A stretch of DNA of 64,000 bases from Yarrowia lipolytica (GCF_001761485.1 NC_090773.1:1302001-1366000), one strand, 5' to 3'; shown: positions 1-10,643, numbered from the stretch's first letter. Made by a program: numbers and translations. The notes: a model not told the origin generated them from the letters alone.

Positions 1-92
1 GTACTCGTACAAGTGGTCACTTTTCAGTTCAGATAGTCGCGTGCGGAACCTTACCTCTTACTCACTACTCATACCGGACACTCACAGATGCC

Positions 93-1154
93 ATGGAATG
101 GATACACGAGATATCCGAGCTGAACCCGTTCATCAAAAACGGCGCGTTTGATTTCTCCACTGCCGAGGCAAACTGCGAATTCACAAAGGCGTCCCTGTTG
201 AGGGATTACGGTCTGAAAGTTGAACTGGACCCTGCTAGACTGTGTCCTCGAGTACCCATTCGTGTAGCTTATGTTGAGTGGATTGGTGAGCTGATTCCAG
301 AGACGCTGGAACCAAAGACAGTGACTGGACTCGATGTAGGCACAGGCACATCGTGTATCTATCCTTTATTGGCAGCCAAGATTTACGGATGGAACATGAT
401 AGGCAGCGATATCGACGACAAGGCGGCTGAAACGGCTCAAAAAAATATTGAAAGGAATCCAGAAATTGAGAAATTGATCACCGTCAAGCATGTGAGTCCA
501 CAAAGGGACTTCTTTGACTTCCCGAACATCACTTTCACAATGTGCAACCCTCCGTTCTATGCGTCGTTTGAGGAGATGGAAACCAGTCTGTCCAACAAGA
601 CTAGCAGACCTGCCGGTGAATTAAAAGCTGCCCAAACAGAACTTATCACCACGGGTGGAGAACTCGGCTTCCTACAGCGCATGATAGGCGACTCGAAAAG
701 ACACAAGGACATTCTCTGGTTCACGTCCATGGTGGGAAAGAAAGATACCATGGAAAAGGTGTGTGCTCAACTCAAGGAGGAGGAGATATATCACACGGTG
801 GTTTCGAGACGCCCAGGAAAGACAAAACGATGGTTCATCGCCTGGACTTTCACTCCGACCGCAAAACACGAATGTGTGTCTGGAGACTACAGCTTGGGGG
901 CTGTGGAGAAGGTGTTGATTAACAACGATGTCCCATATAAGAAGGTCAACACAAGCATTGTTGCACTTCCAAAAGGTGATATATGGAGCAGAAGGTACAA
1001 GAGGGCGAAACTGAGAAAGGACACAGTTGAACACCAGCAACAGTATGAGTTTCTGTTCACAGAAAAGACTCTAGTATGGAAACAGGGCACAGACAAGACT
1101 GTCTGGGACTCTTTTGGTTCGTGGATCGCAAGGAACCTGAAGGAGAATAAGTAA
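93..1154 (+). CDS. METTL16-type RNA N6-adenosine methyltransferase
   Basis: A 353-aa protein of the METTL16/RlmF-like family. Family members methylate adenosine in structured RNA such as U6 snRNA, using S-adenosylmethionine. Visible marks are the N-terminal block LCPRVPIRVAYVEWI (about residues 50-64), a SAM-binding glycine loop DVGTGTSCIYPL (about 81-92), an acidic strand end GSDIDD (about 104-109) and the catalytic tetrapeptide NPPF at 152-155. The start is the first in-frame ATG, which sits in ccATGg. The C-terminal third keeps basic residues but is shorter than vertebrate METTL16 and seems to lack its long vertebrate-conserved region. No intron is seen. S. cerevisiae is not known for a METTL16 enzyme, so the gene is a useful lineage marker. 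The family call is strong; the RNA target is inferred. Confidence 0.88.
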   Translation: MEWIHEISELNPFIKNGAFDFSTAEANCEFTKASLLRDYGLKVELDPARLCPRVPIRVAYVEWIGELIPETLEPKTVTGLDVGTGTSCIYPLLAAKIYGWNMIGSDIDDKAAETAQKNIERNPEIEKLITVKHVSPQRDFFDFPNITFTMCNPPFYASFEEMETSLSNKTSRPAGELKAAQTELITTGGELGFLQRMIGDSKRHKDILWFTSMVGKKDTMEKVCAQLKEEEIYHTVVSRRPGKTKRWFIAWTFTPTAKHECVSGDYSLGAVEKVLINNDVPYKKVNTSIVALPKGDIWSRRYKRAKLRKDTVEHQQQYEFLFTEKTLVWKQGTDKTVWDSFGSWIARNLKENK

Positions 1155-1339
1155 TGTGCATGATGCGATAAGTAATGGTGAGAGAAATGTTATTAGAAAG
1201 CGTATCAATCGACGCACAATCCCATGCTGTGTGAATGATACAAAAAATCTACTTTTTCTATATGTACCCCACAGCGCACCATCGCGAGAAGATCAGATAC
1301 AACACGACATGAAAAAATGTAGCGCTTAGATAACAAAAA

Positions 1340-1462
1340 GATTACAGCACCCAGGATTCTCGTATGGTCTCCCACTACAATACTAACTAGGCTCTCTGTG
1401 GCTTTTGACTATTGGCTGATCGGAACGGGAAGCCGTATTTTCACCAGGATATGGCCGTTGAG
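1340..1462 (-). rRNA. 5S rRNA gene copy, divergent or pseudogene
   Basis: Read on the minus strand, this 123-nt stretch has the 5S landmarks in order: CGGCCATATCCTGGTG near the 5' end, TTCCGATCAGCC in the middle, then GTAGTGGGAGACCATACGAG (the loop E / internal control region) and GGTGCTG near the 3' end. An oligo-T Pol III terminator follows directly. It shares an exact 45-nt block (1353-1397) with the copy at 25188-25308, and a 25-nt block near the 5' end. The 3' strand of helix II (GCCACAG) no longer matches CTGGTG well, and helix I is partly unpaired. This copy may therefore be a pseudogene. Dispersed 5S genes are known in Y. lipolytica. The boundaries are estimated from the position of GGCC at nucleotide 7 of yeast 5S. 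Confidence 0.75.
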
Positions 1463-1555
1463 TTCGGGGGTGCGTTGAGCTACTACAACTGGCCATATGT
1501 TTTTGAAAGCAATAGATGGGTATTTTAGGACAGATAAAAGATAAATGCTTATACT

Positions 1556-1871
1556 TGTTAGGGGATCAGCGGCTAAGAAATAGGCCGCCTGAATAAGTCT
1601 CTCGTGAAACCGCTAGCGGAAACTAACGACGAGGGCCCCCACGTGGGGCCCTCAGTGGGATTACGCTATCATTAAATATCCGATATGCCAAGCCCTGCTA
1701 TCACCGGACAAAGGGGCTGCGCCGCAAACCCTGGATAACATATAAAACCCCTGTATTCCATGTATTTTATATATACACCTTTCTTGAGAGTGACGGCAGT
1801 GACCATACCTTCGGTATGGCCACCCCGGCTGAGTCATCAGTCGGCTTAGTCACGGGGCCTGGGTTCTAACA
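1556..1871. mobile_element. solo LTR (316 bp) of an LTR retrotransposon
   Basis: The element begins TGTTAG and ends CTAACA, a perfect 6-bp inverted terminal pair of the TG...CA type. It is flanked by an identical 5-bp target duplication, ATACT, at 1551-1555 and 1872-1876. Inside are a TATA-like stretch (about 1738-1746) and no open reading frame, as expected for a lone LTR left by recombination. It lies about 90 bp upstream of the start of the minus-strand 5S-like gene, the kind of site chosen by Ty1- and Ty3-type integrases. The intact duplication suggests a fairly recent insertion. The family cannot be fixed from the window. A 316-bp MITE with short inverted ends is a weaker alternative. 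Confidence 0.75.
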
Positions 1872-1876
1872 ATACT

Positions 1877-3643
1877 CAAACTTTGTTTGAATGTATATAA
1901 CGTAACTGATATGTCACGTGACATATTCACCAAAAACGCATTTTCTGACCCTTTGAAGTATACTTCTGATAACTAAAGGACATATGATACATAATTTGCA
2001 GGTCTAATTTCTACTTGTATCTTTTATTTACCCTGGTATAGTCCCAAATTGTTACTGTCATTGCTTCTAATTTCCGACGGTAACGTTCACCAGTCAAAAG
2101 AACTGATATGGTCGGAAATGCTCGCTGTTCTCACCCGAGCAAAATATTTTCTTGTCCAAGCAAGATTTTTTCCGAGTGTCGCATTTCCTTGTATAGATTG
2201 TCGTTGTCTTACTCTCGGGTGCTCCCGTAATCTTTTACCCCTCCTAACAGGGGTGTTGTCCACATGAAAGACTGGGAACAGCTAGAGTTTTATGTTCCAG
2301 GGAAAATCTCTCCATGAGATTGAGAACTCGTAGTTGGGCACCGGGGAAGCGAGTAGACCCGTAGCTGTGAGTCCTTCTATCCAGATTCATCTTCTTGCGC
2401 AGTCTTGTCCTTCCTTGAGCGGTGGTGTTTTGTTAGTACTAAAAACGGTAGAATCACAGCTATTTCGGAATAACTGAGTCCTTTCCTACTCTCCGGATCG
2501 TCTGATGACATTGTTTTGTCGGAAGTCTTCTCTTCGTGCGACTGGGGTCTGAGACGTGGTGTATCATACAGTATGTACAAGTCTTGTAGGGCAGTCCAGA
2601 GTTCTCTTCAGCCAAGACCGAGATTTCGGGGAAGACGAAAACCAAAACCAAAATTACCCGGTTTGTTTCTGAATGGACATATCCATGGCTCTTCCCTTTG
2701 TCTATCCCCTATCCTGGGTGTCTTGTCTTGTAAGGTACCCCGCTGTCGGCATGGCACATGGGACGAATGATCTGTACATCCAGAAAAATACGAGCTACCG
2801 AGGTAGAGACTTCAGACCTGCGGTTTGATGAAACCACACGTACTCACCCTTTTCTCCTTGTGTGTTTCTCTCGCACCGTTTTTCCTTGAAAATGCACTTG
2901 CACTTACCCCACTGTGTCAGAGTAGGAGTATGTACTGTACTTACGATATCACACCACACTGGCGTCTTGTCTCACTGCGAGGAGGTTGGTACCGGGTATT
3001 CTTTCTTTGCTTCAGCGTGCCTGGCGGAGGAGATTGACTCTGATCCGTTCTTCTGCCTTGCACGTGCCTTCTAGAAGACTTGTGGAACTCGTACTCGTAT
3101 CTTTTTATCTCCAGTTCCCTGTCCGTACCATCTCAACATACAAGTGCTGTATGTCTCAGTACAAGGGCATCAAGGCTTATCTGACAGTGTCATATGCTGA
3201 GGATGACGTAGGTATGGAGCACCTCTGGTGTCTCGGAATTGGAATTCCTGGTGTTTCAGTTGACGAATACGAAAATCCGAGAATTGAGACTTCCAGAGCG
3301 GTCTGAGCCTGTGGGTGGATGCTGAGGTGATGTCGGGTTCAGTGTTGATATGGCGTGGTCTCTTTGATTGCATGTCCAGGAAGTATAACAAGTACTCGTA
3401 CTTGTAGCTCGACGTCTTTACCTGATATATCACCGCGGATTAGCGCACATAACTTGCACCAACAAACCACCTAAAAATTGCCATAAAGTTGTAATACTAC
3501 AAAGATGGGAAAGTTGAAGACACAGTACCCGCTAAATGACCATGGTTCACCCACTAAACCCTCCTAGAGTTTCAAATCGACTTTTTTTCGAAAATCCAGA
3601 TCCCACCGTGCACTGGCCACAGTTTTCATTTTCAATATCTCCT
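1877..3643. other. intergenic spacer, no gene seen
   Basis: No coding region with family resemblance is visible; the short open frames look like chance. The spacer holds one TCACGTGA palindrome at 1914-1921 and a GTAC-rich palindromic patch near 3389-3408 (caagtactcgtacttgtag), a motif type that recurs in other spacers of the window. Confidence 0.6.
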
Positions 3644-3725
3644 GGCATCCTGGCCGAGCGGTTAAGGCGAGAGATTAGAAATCTCTTGGGGTTTCCCCGC
3701 GTAGGTTCGAATCCTGCGGATGTCG
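3644..3725 (+). tRNA. tRNA-Ser (anticodon AGA)
   Basis: An 82-nt type II tRNA. The acceptor GGCATCC pairs with GGATGTC (one G-U), the D arm carries the A box TGGCCGAGCGG, and the anticodon stem AGAGA/TCTCT closes the loop TTAGAAA, giving anticodon AGA. The long variable arm GGGGTTTCCCC is typical of serine tRNAs. The T arm is GGTTCGAATCC and the discriminator base is G. There is no intron. A T6 tract follows at about 3729 as terminator. No 5S gene is fused downstream, unlike the dicistronic tRNA-5S genes known from this yeast. Confidence 0.95.
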
Positions 3726-5157
3726 CCATTTTTTCCTTCTCATTGAACCTTATCTTTTTTTGGTTCACAAAACCAGCATGGTTTCCGCAAAGTTACGACC
3801 TGACCAAGGCAAACTCGAGCTCTTCTCCCAAGTCCAGTTTAACGACTGATCTGCGGTTTCGAACCCACGCTTTATTGTTACGTCAGATGGCGGGGTATCC
3901 TGAGCAAGCTCCAGGCAGTCTTGTAAGTCAACAAGGAGTCATAGATGTACGCGTCCAGAAACGAATTCGGAGAGCAGCATCAGTTGAGAGCCCGTGTGGA
4001 TAAAGGCCTTGTCAAACGCACTCTAGCACGCGCCCAGACAAGACGTACGACAACCGTCCTTGTGCTGGCCACAAACGTCGCTTATGACGCCGCGTTGGGT
4101 CTTATCGCAGCGTTTGGGTTTGGACGAAGGAACAGGTGGGTGGGACTAGAGTGGAGTGACCGGATGGATATACTTGTAGCGACAAAATTGGTGGAGGTGA
4201 AACGACCTAGTAAGGGGGGTGCGTTAGCAGGTCTAGGACAGAGAAAACCTACCCGCAACCACACACTAGAGAATAGCTCCCGACACCCTCATCTAGATAG
4301 TACAGGGCGTCTTGGACCGTCACTGGATGTGTGACGAAGACACCTATGGCCTTGCACGTAATATTTTTGGCGGAGCTGGTTAGACTCAGAAACCCTATTT
4401 TCAACACAAATGCAAGTCTGCAGAAAGACCCAACCTTGTCTAGTCCGCCATGTCTTGGCTCGCTGCCACTGGTGGCTCAGAATATGCCGACCCAACAACG
4501 GAGACATCCCACGCTTATCTACACAAGAGGGTGGTTTCAAGGCAATAAAACAGCATAAGACAGACCCAGACAAGCAGAAAAGACAGACAGTCTGGACGTT
4601 TGCGCCCCACCCTTTGGTATCACCAGTCTAACATGCAATTTCGGGTCTCACTTTTTAGTAGTGCAATTTGACATGGGTAGAAGACACACCTTGTACTGTA
4701 GTTTCGTTGTATGGTGTTTGGGCCACTTCTTTTTTTCCTCTCTTAGCGACAAGCGCCCTAGGTGCATGTAAACTTCTCCCGCGTGGTCGCGACGGGTCTA
4801 ACGGGGGCATAGTGAATCGGGGGAATCTATTGCTCTTCATTGCCCGTTGACGGAGACCATAAAAGGCGGTGGACCAACGAGCCAACCTAGGGCCGCCTCC
4901 GCCCCCGCCATTTCCTTGCTCCCTATTTACCGCAAAATTTTCGTGCGCCAGGATGCGCATATCAACGGTACCCCACCCCATGCTATTGCGTTTTGGGTTT
5001 GGACCAAACCATGAGTGTAAAATTACCTTGCAGTGTTTGGTGAATTCCGGAGATATAAGTAAGGTAAGTCTTGACAAGTGGACGGTCCATCTATAAAGGT
5101 CACGACAGTAGTGCACTCACCACCACCAAAACGACACACACATCGACATCACACACC
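3726..5157. other. intergenic spacer with the promoter of the next gene
   Basis: No supported gene. TATA-like sequences (agatataag near 5050 and tctataaagg near 5090) precede the gene starting at 5158, whose leader is rich in A and C, as expected of a yeast 5'UTR. Confidence 0.5.
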
Positions 5158-6003
5158 ATGGGCACCATTCTGCAGCCACCACGCCCCCTCGTCCTGGACG
5201 ACACTCTCCAGGACCTGCGAGTCCAGGTCCAGAAGCTCGACCTCAAAATCAAACGAGACTCATCGCCACCATCAGACAAGCCGCGGACTCTCCCCTCTTT
5301 GCATCTCCAGGCGTCTGAGCGACCGTCTCGATCGGAAATGTCCGCCGTGGACTCTGCAGCCGACAAAATCACCAGTAGCCTGGGCAAAAACGGATTCAAC
5401 TCGACGTCGCCCTACGACGACGTGCGGGTCGTACTGGCGCGATACGAGGATACCATCGACAGCATCATGAGCGAGGACGACGACGCAGACGCCATCGACC
5501 CGATCGGACTCGTGGCATGCATTCTAGAGCCCCATATCATCAGCAAGATGCACCGACGGCTGCAACGGGGCTCCTTCTCAGCCGACCCGTCGGACCTGGA
5601 CAGCCCCATCGAGTGGGAGAAGGTCAAGGCGTGGCTGGTGGGCAAGTATTCGCGGTTCGAGTCCGATGCGGCCTGCATCGACGCCATGAAGGAGCACTTC
5701 TACGAGGTCATGCCCGGCTCCATTGCATTCAGCAGCACCCTGGTGCTCCAAGAGAAGCTGGGCCGTATCGACGTGCTGGCCAAGACCACCAAGGACGAGT
5801 CGTTTGACCCCAAGGAGTTTTCGCAGTTTATGAAGAGCCAGTTCCCACTCGAGTCGCAGGAGTGCGACGTAGAGGAGGTCAACAACATTGACAAGGCCAG
5901 CGAGGCTCTTCAGCAGCTGTTTGCTGTGGGCAAGCGAATGCTGGCCGTCATGCTGGGTCAGGAGTACGATTACAACGATGACGACTGTGACTATGATTTT
6001 TAA
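5158..6003 (+). CDS. unrecognised 281-aa protein with faint Gag/capsid-like pattern
   Basis: I do not recognise this protein. The start was chosen at 5158 because it follows an A/C-rich leader in context accATGG; in-frame codons further upstream would add a low-complexity Thr/His tail. The N-terminus has a short heptad-like segment (LQDLRVQVQKLDLKIK), then a Ser/Pro-rich linker. From about residue 110 there is an all-helical-looking part: IEWEKVKAWLVGKYSRFES, then DAMKEHFYEVMPGS, then FMKSQFPLE. The order of a Trp-Lys-helix, a basic Tyr-rich helix and a final short amphipathic helix loosely recalls the capsid part of retrotransposon Gag. The very acidic tail ends in Asp/Tyr repeats. There is no zinc knuckle, and no protease or polymerase lies nearby. 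A host protein of unknown fold is equally possible. It is a real gene by its codon use (CGA, AAG, GAG, CTG rich). Confidence 0.7.
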   Translation: MGTILQPPRPLVLDDTLQDLRVQVQKLDLKIKRDSSPPSDKPRTLPSLHLQASERPSRSEMSAVDSAADKITSSLGKNGFNSTSPYDDVRVVLARYEDTIDSIMSEDDDADAIDPIGLVACILEPHIISKMHRRLQRGSFSADPSDLDSPIEWEKVKAWLVGKYSRFESDAACIDAMKEHFYEVMPGSIAFSSTLVLQEKLGRIDVLAKTTKDESFDPKEFSQFMKSQFPLESQECDVEEVNNIDKASEALQQLFAVGKRMLAVMLGQEYDYNDDDCDYDF

Positions 6004-8523
6004 CCGAGCAAAACCGGCCAGAACAGAACAGAACAGAACAGACAGACCCTCCCATACACACACACAGGGAAGACACGGACCAGCTTGGCCGCAGACACGC
6101 AAGTGTCGAAAACTAACGTATTTATACAGCATTATTTATATCAATGGATGGTAATCGGATGATTGAAATACACACTAGTGGAACCTTCGAATTACTACAA
6201 CTCCTTGTATTACTCAAGTGCGCACCATTTATCACTAGTGCTCTAACTAATGCCAGCCCATGACGTCGACCAACATGATGATGGAAGCCTAATAGTGTTC
6301 AAAAAACGGACCAGTGCTTTTTCGATAATTGCTACTGGTCAGAATGCTGAGCCAAAGGGACCAACTTACGGGCTCTCCTAGGTATATGATTTGCAGGGCT
6401 CGGGGGCAGTACTTGTAGTATCAATACGACATTAGATGCTCTCTCACGGGCAGTGTTCGATAGCCGTGCAGTGGTTGCAGTTGGGCGGTTGTGATGTACT
6501 TTTTTTGGTTGTAGTATTTGCAGTTGGTGGGATACCACACGTCCAACAAAACACGACTTTCTCAACAAACCGCAGTCAACAAAATGCACAACCATCTTAG
6601 TTACAGCTAGGGCGCATCCTACTGTGTGTAACGCAGGTTAGTGCAATGATACAGAGGTGGTTCTTCAGAGGGTCGACTCTGCCTGTGTCCCAGACGTCTG
6701 CCGCTCGTTTTCACTGTCCCTGTATCCTGCCATCCTTCGTGATCTACAATGCCCACCAAAACAAGCTTCAGGGACGCCAAAGAATGTTTGTTTGGTCGAT
6801 AAGCCAAATGGTGGAGACAGATAGGGCCAGGCGGCGGAGACAAATGACGGCTGGAGAAAGCGACAGGGTATTCGCTGTGTGGTGACGTTGCAATCAGCTC
6901 TGGATCGACACCGAGGGCCCGTCGTTTCACCGTTCTCAGCCGCTGAGTCAATCAGGGGTCCCGAACAAATCATACAAGGGTAGAGAGATCGACACTAACA
7001 AGCGGCATCGGGACTCCGCGACTGGCCAGACCAGCAGCCGGTGCATTAACGGTTGCTTACCAGACGCTCCCCAACAGCTTGTGCTGATACATACACTTAT
7101 ATACTCGTCCCCAGAGCTACACTCAAGTTCAGTTATGCTACGAGGACATACTATTCATAGCCAGAGTACATGCGGGTAAGACTTGTACTCGCACTTGTAC
7201 AACGTAGTTTATTGCTGAACAGGTCGTGTGGTTGACCACGAGGGACGATCATCGGTTGCTTACAGTGTATCATGACCGATCGTGCGCACAGCAGCAAGAC
7301 CAAGTCACCATAGGACACAGTACGACACAGCGAACCTGAGTACACAAGTACACAAGAAACAAGTACACAAGAAACAAGTTCTTGCAACAAACGCCACTCT
7401 CCATCTATCTCGTACCTGCAGCAATACATGCTGGGTGTCCCTCTTAATATTGGGTCATGTACAGCTGCAACCAGTAAGCGAACACGACACTTGGTGAGCA
7501 TATACCAGTATGTATCAGTGTAGTCCAAATTCGAGTAGTACGATTAATACTGTTTTCAAGCAGTTTCTAGGACACTACACGTAATAGACGGCATTTCCCG
7601 GACATCCAACTCCACCGCACCCGTTGCACGTATCCACTGTTTAGACCGCACTCTATACTTTGAGGTAGAGGTAGAGGTAGAGAGGTAGACTCCAGACAAG
7701 TTGGCCCCAAGGTCTACCCCGGGGTAACTCCGGTGACGCAAATAAAGTACTTCTAGGAGGGACCGTTAGCGCTCGATAGGGAAGGGATGAATTTGTTGGT
7801 GTCGATCTTCTGCCGTGTTAGTGTTCGAAAAGAGGGGTAACAGAAAGGTCTATTTGAGAGGTGTACCACGGGACTGAACGGGTTGTACAGTTGTTATTTT
7901 TTGTCCAAGGGTTTCAATACTTCGACTTTTGAACTCCCCTGTTCAGCCAGACGCATACCGCGACTTTTTGGCCATGTCTCTCTTTCCAGACGTTGCTCCA
8001 AGACAAATACACTCACCTTCCTTCGTGAACGCCTGAGACACTAACTCTCTTCGATTGGGGATATCGTTGTCCCTTGCCTCAACTCTGAGCTTGCTTTCTC
8101 CCCGACTCTGGACGTCTGCCGATCATTATTGGGCCCCGGCTTGACAAATTACTCTTACTGTACGTTGTAGTATGTACTTGTGGAGAGAGCGGGACGGGAA
8201 GCATCGGTAGTATCGGTAAGAAGACATGGGTAATCTGAAATATAGGCAATTATGAGACCCTATATTCACATGACCAGAAATATCGGCGGCAAAAGAAGTC
8301 ACATGACTCCATACTTCAATCTCAAATACCATTGTCGCTTGCCTCCATCTTGTTTAGGTTGCTGGGAGGTTGGCCCAACGATGTCTCACCATTAGACCAG
8401 ATTTAGTCCAACCAACGATTTGGGCCGTTGATGGAGGGGGTATGAGCGGAGTGCGGGTTCTTTCTGTTTCCCGTTGCGGAAAAAGCATTAAAAAAAGCTG
8501 ATTTTCAAATAAAAAAAGAAAAT
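6004..8523. other. 2.5-kb spacer, no gene seen
   Basis: No convincing coding region on either strand. Notable only are a short tandem repeat of cacaagtacacaagaaacaa type around 7341-7380, a (GGTAGA)-like stretch near 7661-7689, and several ACTTGTAC motifs near 7180-7200. Confidence 0.5.
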
Positions 8524-8595
8524 TGCCTTCGACCAGATTTGAACTGATGATCTCAGCATTACTAGTGCTGCGCCTTACCACTTGGCCACGAAGGC
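8524..8595 (-). tRNA. tRNA-Thr (anticodon AGT)
   Basis: A 72-nt tRNA on the minus strand. The acceptor GCCTTCG pairs fully with CGAAGGC. The D arm is GGCCAAGTGGTAAGGC and the anticodon stem CAGCA/TGCTG closes loop CTAGTAA, giving AGT. The T arm is CAGTTCAAATCTG and the discriminator is A. There is no intron. A T-rich terminator (TTTTCTTTTTTT on the minus strand) follows at 8523 and below. A TCACGTGA palindrome lies about 50 bp upstream at 8644-8651. Confidence 0.95.
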
Positions 8596-8886
8596 GAGAG
8601 ATACTTTCTTCCCCAAGGTGGAAATTACCAACCTTATTCACTGTCACGTGACTATAGATTGCAAAGAATGTTTGGGGAGCCGATTTGTGCGCAAGGAGAC
8701 GGTAAATGGCACTTTACTGATAGTTTTTGTAATGAAGAGAACGTCAACTCTCTAATACCCGTAAAATCTCATTCCATCAGCAACCGTTACCTGTAGATAT
8801 GAGTCCTGATGACGATGCCATTTTCCAGTCGCAAAAATAAGGTTCATCACTCCGTCTTAATTACACCCTCGAATTTCATCTCGGCC

Positions 8887-9498
8887 ATGCATCCCATAGT
8901 GCCTCAACCTGGCTCTGTGGCGGACAGTCAACGCAACACAAATATGGTGAAGCCGCGCTCCAAGGTGGAAAAGCCCTCCAGCAAGAAAAAAACGTCCGGC
9001 AAGGATAAATCCAAATCCGAGGAGGTGATGAAGGTGGAGCAACATGAGGGAGATGAGACGGAAGAACAGGTTGAAGAGAAGGAGAAATCCGAGGAGGTGG
9101 AGAAGTCTCCACAAGTGAACGTCAAAGAAGAAGACACTCCACAGGAAGCTCTCAACTCACCCGAGGTGTCTCAATCTTCGGAACTGGCCGAAAACACAGA
9201 CTACATTGCTCTGACTTCTGCGCTGTCCATGCTTACGAGACAGCAAGAGACGAGCAAAAGAGACTTGGTCAAACTGTCGCAAATGAGACAGCAGGCGGTG
9301 GAGCAACCCGAGCAGTTTTTGGAAAAGGTCAAGAGCGGACAAGTGTCTTTCCCCAAGGCTCTCTATGTCACCATGGTTCCTTCAATCGACTGGAACCAGT
9401 ACGACTTTGATAACCGAGAGTTGGACGCTGTTATCGGGCGTCAGAGAAAGGAGTCAGAAAAGGGTGTTGTTGAAGAGGTTCCGTTGTTTAACCAGTAG
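8887..9498 (+). CDS. conserved-looking lysine/glutamate-rich protein of unknown function
   Basis: A 203-aa protein from ATG 8887. In-frame ATGs at 8809 and 8944 are also possible. I prefer 8887 or 8944 because the residues encoded before them look like leader sequence. The first half is a highly charged, disordered tract with lysine clusters (SKKKTSGKDKSKS), then glutamate-rich runs, typical of nuclear proteins. The second half (about residues 105-190) is a compact segment with LTRQQETSKRDLVKL, a predicted helix, then EQPEQFLEKVKSGQVSFPK and SIDWNQYDFD. This resembles the conserved C-terminal box of small fungal chromatin- or RNA-associated proteins, but I cannot name the family. It is convergent with the next gene, 171 bp away. 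No intron is seen. Confidence 0.72.
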   Translation: MHPIVPQPGSVADSQRNTNMVKPRSKVEKPSSKKKTSGKDKSKSEEVMKVEQHEGDETEEQVEEKEKSEEVEKSPQVNVKEEDTPQEALNSPEVSQSSELAENTDYIALTSALSMLTRQQETSKRDLVKLSQMRQQAVEQPEQFLEKVKSGQVSFPKALYVTMVPSIDWNQYDFDNRELDAVIGRQRKESEKGVVEEVPLFNQ

Positions 9499-9669
9499 TG
9501 GACTGTACACCAAGAGGCTACAGTACTCATCAAACAACAATTTATGACACAGTACCTCCAGTGTCTTGGTATTTATAGGTAAAATGTATTATTATTGTAT
9601 TATTATTGTAGCACTACTACCGTACAAGAATTACATTCCGTATTGTATGCAATCTATTATCTAGTTAGG

Positions 9670-10467
9670 TCACTCCACAGTGGCGTTGGAAAAGTCCACG
9701 TTATAGGTGGGATCATCCTTTCGAGAAATCTTTCGGTACTCGTCAATAACCTTTTGTCGCTCGGCCTCGAGAATGAGACGCCGGGCGTTGTCTCCGGAAG
9801 CCTTGGGGACGTTAGGAAGCAGCTTTCGAGGCAGATTCAGCACAGGGGGAGCGTCAGCCACCTCTCCAAACTTGGCCTTCTTGTTCTTCTTTTCTAGCAC
9901 GGCCCAAGGATCGGGCGACTTATCTCTCTGCTTCTTGGGGAAGAACAGGTCGTTCTTGAGCCGTTTCTCATCCATCCCGTCTCCCTCCTCTGCAGCCTCA
10001 TCGGCCTTCTTGTAGTCCATCTCGTTCTGCAGAACCCGGTTCTTCTGCTTCTGAATGTTCTTCTTGTCAAGCCGTGTGAGCTCCTTGGCGTTTTCCGACT
10101 TGCGGGGCTTCGCATTGGGCAGCGCTTCGTCAACTCTTCGAGAGAAGTCCGCCCACGACTCACCGGGTTTCATTTGCAGCTCGGAGTTCTCATGCGAAAT
10201 GTGTTTGTTGGTAGGGTACAGTTCCTTCTTTTGCTTCTTTCGGCCCCTCTCCTCCTCCTGGCTCTGGGCAGTTCGCTCCTGGCGGGCCATCATTCGCTTG
10301 AAGCTCTTGGGGGTATCGTCATCGTGACTGTCGTTGTAGTTGTCCTTGGCGAACTTCCCCTTCTTCTTGGTGAACTTGCTCTTCTTTCGGTTAGAGAAGT
10401 CCTCGGGGTCCTGGTCCAGCGGTACCACCTCTCGTTTGAGCACGTTTCTCGGTCGTTTTCGGGGCAT
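9670..10467 (-). CDS. CCDC137-like nucleolar protein, likely ribosome biogenesis
   Basis: A 265-aa, very basic protein beginning MPRKRPRN at ATG 10467; codons before this Met read into the leader. Lysine/arginine clusters near residues 27-40 and 75-90 could serve as nucleolar localisation signals. The central motif KPGESWADFSRRVDEAL (about 118-134) resembles the short conserved box of CCDC137-type proteins, and a lysine-rich coiled segment follows. The C-terminal part repeats charged helices and ends DPTYNVDFSNATVE. The gene is divergent from NOC3, sharing a 176-bp promoter, which supports a role in ribosome assembly. That role is inferred from neighbour and composition; the family match is moderate. 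Confidence 0.65.
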   Translation of the reverse strand: MPRKRPRNVLKREVVPLDQDPEDFSNRKKSKFTKKKGKFAKDNYNDSHDDDTPKSFKRMMARQERTAQSQEEERGRKKQKKELYPTNKHISHENSELQMKPGESWADFSRRVDEALPNAKPRKSENAKELTRLDKKNIQKQKNRVLQNEMDYKKADEAAEEGDGMDEKRLKNDLFFPKKQRDKSPDPWAVLEKKNKKAKFGEVADAPPVLNLPRKLLPNVPKASGDNARRLILEAERQKVIDEYRKISRKDDPTYNVDFSNATVE

Positions 10468-10643
10468 TTGTGTATGGTGATGAGTATATCTGAAGTATCT
10501 TGGAACTACAGTGATGCTGGAATAAACTTGCACTGCATGAAATTATTTTTCTGACGACAAACCTTATTCAAGAAATTTACAGACATGCTGCTACGAGGAT
10601 ATTGGTGATATAACAACGCCATACACAGACACACAAACACACA
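10468..10643. promoter_or_regulatory. shared divergent promoter of two ribosome-biogenesis genes
   Basis: A 176-bp gap separates the two start codons. It carries GATGAG near 10478, the core of the PAC element, and a TGAAATTATTTTT tract near 10537-10549 resembling the RRPE element. Both elements are established markers of yeast ribosome-biogenesis promoters. The exact matches are imperfect, so the call is tentative. Confidence 0.4.

Noticed and set aside
4854-4868. GGAGACCATAAAAGG resembling the 5S internal control region
   Set aside because: Neither the 5' half nor the flanking 5S helices are present.
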